NCBI GenBank assembly: GCA_965371945.1
Contig: CBDVAK010000004.1
Span: forward strand, 1-31,327
Origin: CBDVAK01 sp965371945
GTDB taxonomy: Bacteria; Pseudomonadota; Gammaproteobacteria; Competibacterales; JAHEDQ01
DNA: 31,327 bases
Direction of reading: 5' to 3'
How positions within the stretch are numbered: position 1 is the stretch's first letter; every line of letters starts with the position of its first letter. A program made the translations under genes and the position numbers. Shown one piece after another: positions 24,795-31,327 of the stretch. A model generated the notes under the pieces. It saw only the letters and a list, made by a program, of their open reading frames with translations, did not search any database and was not told the DNA's origin.

Positions 24795-25876
24795 CAGCGC
24801 ACCTTGAGTGTGGCCAGGCCAACCAGCACCAGCATCACCGTGACCACCCAAAAGCGCACGATCACGCGCGGCTCCGGCCAACCCTTGAGTTCGAAATGGT
24901 GATGAATCGGGGCCATCCGGAAAATGCGCCGGCCGGTGAGCTTGAACGATGCAACCTGCAAAATCACAGACACGGTTTCCAGCACGAACACACCGCCCAT
25001 GATCAGCAGCACCAGTTCCTGGCGCACCACCACTGCCATCATGCCCAGCGCGGAACCCAGCGCCAGGGCACCGACATCGCCCATGAATACCTGCGCCGGG
25101 TAGGTGTTGAACCACAGAAAACCGAGCCCAGCGCCGACCATGGCGCCGCAGAACACCACCATCTCACCGACCCCGGGCACGTAGGGAATGCTCAGATACT
25201 CGGCAAACACCACGTTGCCGGTGGCATAGGCGAATATGGCCAGGGCGCCGGACACCATCACCGTCGGCATGATCGCCAGGCCATCCAGTCCATCGGTCAG
25301 GTTGACCGCATTGCTGGTACCGACGACGACGAAATAGACCAGCGGGAAATACCACCACCCCAGATCGATGGAAACGTGTTTGAAGAACGGCACGATCAAC
25401 TGGGTTTCCGCCGGCACCTGCGCCGACATATAGAACAATCCCGCCACCATCAGCGCCAGCACCGATTGCCAGAAGAATTTTTGCCTGGCCGGCAGACCAT
25501 CGGAATTGCGCAATACCAGCTTGCGGTAGTCATCGACCCAACCGATGGCACCGAACAACAGGGTGAATACCAGCACGATCCAGACGAAACGGTTGCCCAG
25601 ATCGGCCCAGAGAAATGTCGACACCGCGATCGCAACCAGGATCAGGGCTCCACCCATGGTCGGTGTCCCGACCTTGGAAAAGTGACTTTCCGGGCCATCC
25701 TGGCGAACCTGTTGACCGATCTGGTGGAAACTCAGTCGCCGGATCATGACCGGACCGACCGCGAACGAAATCATCAGTGCGGTCAGCACACTGAGAATCG
25801 CCCGCAGGGTCAGATACTGAAATACGTTGAATCCGCTGTAGGACGTTGACAGATAGTCGGCCAGCCACAACAGCAT
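24794..25876 (-). CDS. mraY: Phospho-MurNAc-pentapeptide translocase MraY
   Basis: MraY transfers phospho-MurNAc-pentapeptide to undecaprenyl phosphate, making lipid I. The 360 aa polytopic protein has the expected catalytic motifs: the aspartate pair in GWVDDYRK (about residues 115-116), NLTDGLDGLA, and the IHHHFELKGW loop near the C-terminus. SKVGTPTMGG is also typical. The ATG at 25876 overlaps the murF stop by one base and has GGGAG upstream. The length equals that of E. coli MraY. Confidence 0.99.
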   Translation of the reverse strand: MLLWLADYLSTSYSGFNVFQYLTLRAILSVLTALMISFAVGPVMIRRLSFHQIGQQVRQDGPESHFSKVGTPTMGGALILVAIAVSTFLWADLGNRFVWIVLVFTLLFGAIGWVDDYRKLVLRNSDGLPARQKFFWQSVLALMVAGLFYMSAQVPAETQLIVPFFKHVSIDLGWWYFPLVYFVVVGTSNAVNLTDGLDGLAIMPTVMVSGALAIFAYATGNVVFAEYLSIPYVPGVGEMVVFCGAMVGAGLGFLWFNTYPAQVFMGDVGALALGSALGMMAVVVRQELVLLIMGGVFVLETVSVILQVASFKLTGRRIFRMAPIHHHFELKGWPEPRVIVRFWVVTVMLVLVGLATLKVR

Positions 25877-27231
25877 CAGTCGGCACTCCCGCGTTGCCGC
25901 AGGGCATCGACAACCCGCTCCATGCGCATGCTTCGCGAGCCCTTCACCAGCACGGTGACCGGCCGATCGGCGCCCGCCAGGCTTTCAGCAAGCTGCCGGC
26001 ACAATGAAGGCATGTCCTCGAAACAGCGGCCCCCGGCACCGAACGCCGAAGCTACCGATGAGCCCAGCGAGCCGATCGCGAAGAGCCGGGCAACTCCTTG
26101 CTCCCGGGCCTTCTGACCCGCCTCCACATGCAGCTCGAGCGCCTGCTCGCCCAGTTCGGCCATGTCCCCCAGCACCAGCCAGCACTCACCGGCACAGGAG
26201 CTCACCGTCTCCAGCGCGACCGCCAGCGAGGCGGGGTTGGCATTGTAGGTGTCATCGATCACGATGCTGCCGTGCAAGCCTTCGAAACGCTGCAGGCGGC
26301 CAGGCACCGGCCTCACCCGGGCCAATCCGGCGGCAACCTCGTCCAGGCTCAGCCCCAGTGCCAACGCCGCGGCACCGGCCGCCAGCGCGTTCATCACATT
26401 GTGACGCCCCGGCAATCCCGTCTGCACCGGCACCCGCGAATCCCCGTGACAGAACACAAACTGCCCCGCCGCCACCATTGCCTCGGCACGCACCTCGTGG
26501 TGCCGTGCAAGACCGAATTCCAGAATCCGATGGCCGCGGGCCTGGCGCCGCCAGAGCCCCGCCCTGGGATCATCGCCGTTGAAGACCGCGACCCCCCCCT
26601 CCACCAAACCGGAGAAGATCTCGCCTTTGGCTCGCGCCACCGCGTCGACGCTGCCGAACCCTTGCAAATGCGCAGCTGCGGCATTGTTGACCACTGCCAC
26701 GGTGGGTTTCGCCAGCCCGGTGAGCCAGGCAATCTCGCCAGCGCCACTGGCCCCCATCTCGACCACTGCGAATCGATGCTCGGGAGCCAACCGCAGGAGT
26801 GTCAAGGGCAGACCAATGTGGTTGTTGAGATTGCCACGGGTCGCCAGCACCTTGCCTTTCACCGCAACAATCCCGGCCAGCATTTCCTTGACCGTGGTCT
26901 TGCCGTTGCTGCCGGTGACTGCCACCAGAGTGGCTTTCATCTGATCCCGCCAGCCAGCCGCCAGAAGACCCAGTGCGGCGGTGGTGTCGTCAACCTGAAT
27001 CTGTGCCACCGGGCCATCACACTCACGCTCGACTACCGCCGCCACGGCCCCGTGTTCGATCGCCTGACCGACAAACCGGTGCGCATCGTGGCGCTCGCCA
27101 CGCAATGCCACAAACAGGCTGCGTGGCTGCTGCTCACGGCTGTCGATGCTGACACCTTTGAACGGCAGGTCGCGGCCCTGCAAAGTGCCGTGCAGCCAGT
27201 TCGCTGCCTGCGACAGGGTCGACTCGATCAC
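25876..27231 (-). CDS. murF: UDP-MurNAc-tripeptide--D-alanyl-D-alanine ligase MurF
   Basis: MurF attaches D-Ala-D-Ala, made by Ddl, to complete the pentapeptide. The P-loop GSNGKTT lies at about residues 107-113, followed by ATRGNLNNHIGLPLTLL and the DDTYNANPAS motif of MurF. The start is a GTG at 27231, 13 bp after murE; a TGA lies upstream in the same frame, so no longer start is possible. The ribosome-binding site is weak, so coupling to murE translation is likely. The product is 451 aa, normal for the family. Confidence 0.97.
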   Translation of the reverse strand: MIESTLSQAANWLHGTLQGRDLPFKGVSIDSREQQPRSLFVALRGERHDAHRFVGQAIEHGAVAAVVERECDGPVAQIQVDDTTAALGLLAAGWRDQMKATLVAVTGSNGKTTVKEMLAGIVAVKGKVLATRGNLNNHIGLPLTLLRLAPEHRFAVVEMGASGAGEIAWLTGLAKPTVAVVNNAAAAHLQGFGSVDAVARAKGEIFSGLVEGGVAVFNGDDPRAGLWRRQARGHRILEFGLARHHEVRAEAMVAAGQFVFCHGDSRVPVQTGLPGRHNVMNALAAGAAALALGLSLDEVAAGLARVRPVPGRLQRFEGLHGSIVIDDTYNANPASLAVALETVSSCAGECWLVLGDMAELGEQALELHVEAGQKAREQGVARLFAIGSLGSSVASAFGAGGRCFEDMPSLCRQLAESLAGADRPVTVLVKGSRSMRMERVVDALRQRGSAD

Positions 27232-27244
27232 AGGATCGACTCAC

Positions 27245-28750
27245 TCATGCCGCCAACCCCAACGCATCGAGTACCGCGTTGCGATCACTGAAGGTAAGAC
27301 GCCGGTCACCGATCAGTTGATAGTTCTCGTGGCCTTTTCCCGCCACCAGTACCGTGTCCGCGCTATCGGCAGCGTCGACCGCAAGACGGATGGCACGAGC
27401 CCGGTCGCGCTCGACCGTCACCACGACATCCGCTGAAAACCCGGCCAGAATGTCACCAACGATGCGTTCCGGATCTTCGTGTCGGGGATTGTCGTCAGTG
27501 ACCACGATGCGGTCGGCCCAACGCTGTACAACCCTGGCCATCTGTGGGCGCTTGCCCGAGTCACGATCTCCACCGCATCCGAACACGCACAGCAGCCGGC
27601 CATCGGACTGCTCGCGAAGCGCGGCCAGTACCTGGTCCAGCGCATTCGGTGTATGTGCATAGTCCACCACCACCAGGGGCCTGCCTTCGCCGCCCAGGCG
27701 CTCCATCCGACCTGGCACCGGCTGCAGTCGCGATACCGCGGCGACACACTCTCCAAAGGGTTTCCCCATCGCCAGCAGGGTGGCCATCACGGCCAGGGTG
27801 TTGAGCGCATTGAAACGCCCCAACAGGGCGGTCCTCACCCGCGCCCGACCCCAGGAAGAACTGATTTCCAGGCTACATCCGCGACGCTCCATGCTGAGGT
27901 CCAGGCCCATCACATAGCGCGATTTTCCCGCCGCCCGTCGAACATCGCCGAGGCCATAGGCCACCACCTCATCCGCAGGCAGCGAAGCCTTCAGTTCACA
28001 GCCGAACGGATCATCGACATTGATGATGGCCGCTTCCAGACCACGACGCTGAAACAGCAGTGCCTTGGCATCCGCGTAGCGGCGCAGATCACCGTGATAA
28101 TCGAGATGATCGCGACTGAGATTGGTGAAGATTGCGAAGCGGATGTGGGTCGCGGCGATGCGTCCCTGATCCAGTGCGTGCGAGGACACTTCCATGGCCA
28201 CGTCATGGATACCCTGCCGACGCAACTTGTCGAGAAGGCGCTGCAGATTGACAGCGTCGGGCGTGGTGTGGACAGCTTCATCCAGGTCGTCGATGGTGCC
28301 ATAACCCAGGGTTCCGAGCAGCCCGCAGGGATGACCGGACTTGCTCAGTGCCTGGGCCAGAAAATGTGCACATGAGGTTTTGCCATCGGTTCCCGTAACC
28401 CCCGCGACCCGCAGATCGCGGCTGGGCCGGTCATAAAAGCGAGCGGCCAGCGTGCCTACACGCTCGCTCAACTCTGGTACCGCCAGCATGTCGTCCTGCC
28501 CACAATCAATACCGGCTGGCGCGGGCGGCTCCCAGAGTATCGCCCGGGCACCCGCGAGACGCGCCTGATCCGCATAGCGCAGACCGTGCTGACGGCTGCC
28601 CGCACAGGCAAGAAACAGGTCGCCCGCACGCAGCTTCCTGCTGTCGATGCCGAGCCCGGAAACCGTCACGTCGAGGCGCGCCGGCACCACCGCGCTGCCG
28701 GCCAACAATGTGGCGAGTGTCATCACAGCCTTCGACTCAACGGCGTTCAT
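27245..28750 (-). CDS. murE: UDP-MurNAc-L-Ala-D-Glu--meso-diaminopimelate ligase MurE
   Basis: MurE adds the third stem residue. The P-loop is GTDGKTS (about residues 120-126). The substrate-selecting motif DNPR (about 420-423, in DDNPRHEDPERI) indicates meso-diaminopimelate rather than lysine, as expected for a Gram-negative cell. VVDYAHTPNAL and VAGKGHENYQ are further family motifs. The ATG at 28750 overlaps the ftsI stop as ATGA. Length (501 aa) is normal. Confidence 0.98.
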   Translation of the reverse strand: MNAVESKAVMTLATLLAGSAVVPARLDVTVSGLGIDSRKLRAGDLFLACAGSRQHGLRYADQARLAGARAILWEPPAPAGIDCGQDDMLAVPELSERVGTLAARFYDRPSRDLRVAGVTGTDGKTSCAHFLAQALSKSGHPCGLLGTLGYGTIDDLDEAVHTTPDAVNLQRLLDKLRRQGIHDVAMEVSSHALDQGRIAATHIRFAIFTNLSRDHLDYHGDLRRYADAKALLFQRRGLEAAIINVDDPFGCELKASLPADEVVAYGLGDVRRAAGKSRYVMGLDLSMERRGCSLEISSSWGRARVRTALLGRFNALNTLAVMATLLAMGKPFGECVAAVSRLQPVPGRMERLGGEGRPLVVVDYAHTPNALDQVLAALREQSDGRLLCVFGCGGDRDSGKRPQMARVVQRWADRIVVTDDNPRHEDPERIVGDILAGFSADVVVTVERDRARAIRLAVDAADSADTVLVAGKGHENYQLIGDRRLTFSDRNAVLDALGLAA

Positions 28751-30462
28751 GTGGAACCACCGACCCGCACCATGCGGTTGTTGTCGTCGCCCAGGTCATC
28801 CGGCGCCACGTTCAACAGGCGCAACGCGCCGGACATGACACGTGCGAATACGGGTGCCGCGACCTGGCCACCGTAGTACTCCTCCCCGCGGGGATCATCG
28901 ATTACCACAACCATGATCAGGCGTGGTGCACTCGCCGGCGCCATCCCGGCAAACAGCGCCAGATAGCTGTCTTCCTGGTAGCCACCCGAGGCGGCACTCT
29001 TCTTGACCGTGCCAGTCTTGCCGGCTACCCGGTAGCCGGAAATTCTGGCTCGCGGGGCCGTGCCGTCGTCTGCGACCACCGCCTCCATCATGCGTCGTAC
29101 TGCGCGGGCGGTGGCCGCTGTAATCACCCGTTCACCGGCGTCCTCGGATTCAGCCTTGAGGAGGGTAGGCGTTTTCAGCACGCCGTCCGATGCAATCACC
29201 GTATAGGCGCGAGCCAGCTGCAGAGCCGACACCGACAAGCCATAGCCGAAAGCGTGAGTCGCGGTTTCGAAACGGCTCCAGTTGCTGAAATGGTCGAGAT
29301 AGCCGTTTCGCTCGCCCGGGAACCCGGTAGCGGCCGGCTGACCGAAGCCGAGCCGCGCATACAGCGACCAGAGCGCTCCATCGGGGAGCGACAACGCCAT
29401 CTTGCTGATGCCGACATTACTGGATTTCCTGATGATTCCCGCCACCGTGAGCGTGCCGAAATCGCGAACATCGCGGACCGTGGAACGCCCTACCCGCAAC
29501 CGACCCGGGCTGGTATCGATCTCGGATTGCGCGGTCACCGCGCCGGTCTCCAGGGCCGCCGCGACGGTAAAGGGCTTGACGGTCGAGCCAGGTTCAAACA
29601 GATCCGTCACAGCGCGATTGCGCTGCAGGCGCGCTTTGCGCGCCGCCCTGTTGTTGGGGTTGCCAGCCGGCTGGTTGACCATGGCCAGAACCTCGCCGCT
29701 GTGGGCATCGAGCACCACCGCGGTACCACCCCGGGCCCGATTCTTCAGCACCGCCGCCTTGACTGCGCGGTATGCCAGATACTGGATCCGGCTATCGATG
29801 CTCAACCAGATATCCTTCCCGGGCACCGGCACGCGGACGCTGGCGACATCTTTGATGTTGTTGCCGTAACGATCGCGCAACACTCGCTTGCTGCCCGGCC
29901 GGGCCCTGAGCCACTGGTCGTAGGCCAGTTCCAGCCCTTCCTGACCGACATCATCGATATCGGTATAACCCAGCAATTGCGAGGTGACCTCGGCAGCGGG
30001 GTAGTAGCGGGCATACTCACGCTGCAAATGGACACCCTCCACCCCCAGAGCGGTGACCGCGGCCGCCTTGACCGGGCGCAACTGACGGCGCAGGTATACG
30101 AAACTCCGGTCTTCGCGCTCACGGAGCCGGGCTTTCAGCGTCGCTGGCTCGATCCGCAACACCCCCGCCAACTCGGCCAGCCGGCCAGATTCCTTGATCA
30201 GGACTGCCGGTTCGGCCCACACCGAGTCCACCGGCGTACTGATCGCCAGCGGCTCACCGTTACGATCGAGCAACTCACCACGATGGGCGGGAATCTGTTC
30301 GGTGCGCAGGTATCGCGCAGCACCTTCTCGTTGCAATACATCCTTGTGTACGACTTGCAGATAGCCGGCACGTGCCACCACACCCAGTGCTGCCATTGCA
30401 AACACCGACAGCAGCAAGGTTCTGCGCCACAACGGTGACACCTGCCGGAATGACCCTTTCAT
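28747..30462 (-). CDS. ftsI: Septal transpeptidase FtsI (PBP3)
   Basis: FtsI is the class B penicillin-binding protein that cross-links septal peptidoglycan with FtsW. The 571 aa product has an N-terminal membrane anchor (about residues 14-32), the RGELLDRNGEPLA pedestal motif, and the three transpeptidase motifs: STVK (Ser293 nucleophile, Lys296), SSN (347-349) and KTG (482-484). The ATG at 30462 has no Shine-Dalgarno sequence. It lies 10 bp after the ftsL stop behind a small sequence duplication, so initiation probably depends on coupled translation from ftsL. Confidence 0.98.
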   Translation of the reverse strand: MKGSFRQVSPLWRRTLLLSVFAMAALGVVARAGYLQVVHKDVLQREGAARYLRTEQIPAHRGELLDRNGEPLAISTPVDSVWAEPAVLIKESGRLAELAGVLRIEPATLKARLREREDRSFVYLRRQLRPVKAAAVTALGVEGVHLQREYARYYPAAEVTSQLLGYTDIDDVGQEGLELAYDQWLRARPGSKRVLRDRYGNNIKDVASVRVPVPGKDIWLSIDSRIQYLAYRAVKAAVLKNRARGGTAVVLDAHSGEVLAMVNQPAGNPNNRAARKARLQRNRAVTDLFEPGSTVKPFTVAAALETGAVTAQSEIDTSPGRLRVGRSTVRDVRDFGTLTVAGIIRKSSNVGISKMALSLPDGALWSLYARLGFGQPAATGFPGERNGYLDHFSNWSRFETATHAFGYGLSVSALQLARAYTVIASDGVLKTPTLLKAESEDAGERVITAATARAVRRMMEAVVADDGTAPRARISGYRVAGKTGTVKKSAASGGYQEDSYLALFAGMAPASAPRLIMVVVIDDPRGEEYYGGQVAAPVFARVMSGALRLLNVAPDDLGDDNNRMVRVGGST

Positions 30463-30476
30463 GGTCGTAGTTTCAT
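30459..30476 (-). other. Mini-ORF (MKLRP) bridging ftsL and ftsI
   Basis: The 11-mer CGACCATGAAA occurs twice, 14 bp apart, on the minus strand. In the first copy the ATG overlaps the ftsL stop (ATGA, 30476-30473). From that ATG a five-codon frame MKLRP ends in a TGA that overlaps the ftsI ATG (30462) in the same ATGA form. Each junction is therefore a stop/start overlap. Whether ribosomes use it is unknown. Confidence 0.35.
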
Positions 30477-30739
30477 GGTCGCACGTAGACCACGTCGGCT
30501 TGCCCGGGTACCGCCATCTTCAGGCGCAGGCGGGCGGTGTAATCGACCACCGAGGTATCCGCGATAGTGCTCTGCTCCAGCTGCAGCCGCCCCCATTCCA
30601 GATCCAGTTCGTCACGCTGTTGTAAATGCGACTGCAGGCTGACGAACAGTTCACGGCCGCGATGTTTGCTGTACACCGCACCGATCGCCGAAACGGTCAC
30701 CAGCACCAGCACCAGCAGCACCCAGCGATCGACGTTCAT
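30473..30739 (-). CDS. ftsL: Cell division protein FtsL
   Basis: FtsL is a small bitopic divisome protein that forms a periplasmic coiled coil with FtsB and activates FtsW-FtsI. The 88 aa product has a short N-terminus (MNVDR), one membrane segment (about residues 6-22, WVLLVLVLVTVSAIGAV) and a helical region LFVSLQSHLQQRDELDLEW followed by GRLQLEQSTI, as in FtsL. Primary sequence is poorly conserved in this family, so position between rsmH and ftsI is part of the evidence. The ATG at 30739 overlaps the rsmH stop as ATGA. Confidence 0.92.
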   Translation of the reverse strand: MNVDRWVLLVLVLVTVSAIGAVYSKHRGRELFVSLQSHLQQRDELDLEWGRLQLEQSTIADTSVVDYTARLRLKMAVPGQADVVYVRP

Positions 30740-31327
30740 GCCGATCGTTCCGCCACCCGCAGGATGGCGCTGCGGGCACGTGGATTCGAAGACACTTCGG
30801 ACACACCGGCGCGAATCGGTTTCGCCACGATCCTGAGGGGCCCTCCGGAGCGCTCCTCGGCAACCGGCAAACGGCGCGGCAAGGCGGGCGGGCGTGACTG
30901 CTCTCGCAGAAACCGCTTGACCAGGCGGTCCTCGAGGGAATGAAAGCTGATGACCACCAGACGACCGCGGGGTGCCAGGACCATCACCGCCTGGCGCAAA
31001 GCTTCCGCCAGTTCATCCAACTCACGGTTGACCATGATCCGTAGCGCCTGAAACACCCGGGTGGCCGGGTGCTTGTGTTTTTCCCAGCGCGGATTGGCCG
31101 CGGCCACCACCTCGGCGAGTCGACTGGTGGTGGTAATGGGGGACTGCTGGCGTGCCGCCACGATGGCGCGTGCCATGCGGCGGTGAAAGCGCTCCTCGCC
31201 GTAATTCTTCAGCACGTCGGCAATCTCCCGTTCACCTGCATGCTGCAGCCACTGTGCTGCGCTGGGTTCGCTGTCGGGGTCCATACGCATGTCGAGCGGA
31301 CCATCGCGCAAAAAACTGAATCCACGG
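30736..31327 (-). CDS. rsmH: 16S rRNA (cytosine-1402-N4)-methyltransferase RsmH, C-terminal part
   Basis: RsmH (MraW) methylates N4 of C1402 in the 16S rRNA decoding centre using SAM. Only the last 196 codons are present: the gene runs off the right edge of the window and its start and SAM-binding N-terminus are missing. Visible family sequence includes GFSFLRDGPLDMRMD at the edge, GEERFHRRMARAIV, ALRIMVNRELDELAEAL and the strongly conserved LVVISFHSLEDRLVKRF. It overlaps ftsL as ATGA and is normally the first or second gene of the dcw cluster (after mraZ). Confidence 0.97.
   Translation of the reverse strand, partial: RGFSFLRDGPLDMRMDPDSEPSAAQWLQHAGEREIADVLKNYGEERFHRRMARAIVAARQQSPITTTSRLAEVVAAANPRWEKHKHPATRVFQALRIMVNRELDELAEALRQAVMVLAPRGRLVVISFHSLEDRLVKRFLREQSRPPALPRRLPVAEERSGGPLRIVAKPIRAGVSEVSSNPRARSAILRVAERSA

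Noticed and set aside
28708..30438. Long plus-strand reading frame (576 codons) opposite ftsI
   Set aside because: It lies fully antisense to an unmistakable ftsI. High GC at third positions keeps opposite frames open; the translation is low-complexity and has no recognisable domain.

Overview
The window is a gene-dense, GC-rich stretch of a gammaproteobacterial chromosome. It is purely housekeeping, with no prophage, CRISPR array, RNA gene, transposase or defence island visible. The evidence for Gammaproteobacteria is the order of two conserved clusters, the Gram-negative lipid A gene lpxC, a meso-diaminopimelate-type MurE (DNPR motif), and lineage-typical genes such as rodZ, pilF/pilW, bamB and yfgM. 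The gene order and GC content would suit a Chromatiales-like, sulfur-oxidiser-type lineage, but that placement is inference. All genes lie on the minus strand except one (dciA-like), so the biological reading direction is from high to low coordinates.

Reading along the minus strand, the right-hand half (31327 to 15491) is the division and cell-wall (dcw) cluster: rsmH (cut by the window edge), ftsL, ftsI, murE, murF, mraY, murD, ftsW, murG, murC, ddl, ftsQ, ftsA, ftsZ. Junctions are mostly 1-4 bp stop/start overlaps, which implies one translationally coupled operon. It supplies the cytoplasmic and lipid-linked steps of peptidoglycan precursor synthesis (MurC-F, Ddl, MraY, MurG) and the divisome (FtsZ, FtsA, FtsQ, FtsL, FtsW, FtsI). 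murB is not in its frequent position between murC and ddl.

After ftsZ there is a 257 bp spacer with a candidate promoter and palindrome, then lpxC. lpxC converges on the plus-strand dciA-like gene. The 354 bp between their stop codons is filled by two palindromic, MITE-like repeats, one inserted inside the other. dciA diverges from secA, which heads a second tight unit: secA, argJ, a mutT-like Nudix gene and a small membrane protein of unknown function.

A third copy of the palindromic repeat lies in the 306 bp leader of ndk, which starts the last block: ndk, rlmN, pilF/pilW, rodZ, hisS, yfgM, bamB, der. This resembles the well-known ndk-to-der cluster but lacks ispG between rodZ and hisS. 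The first ~45 bases of the window carry a different REP-like hairpin repeat.

No new biological system was found. The most useful observations are the nested palindromic element with a possible 3 bp target duplication, the same element in the ndk leader, a small duplication that turned the ftsL/ftsI junction into a mini-ORF relay, and the unknown gene after mutT.
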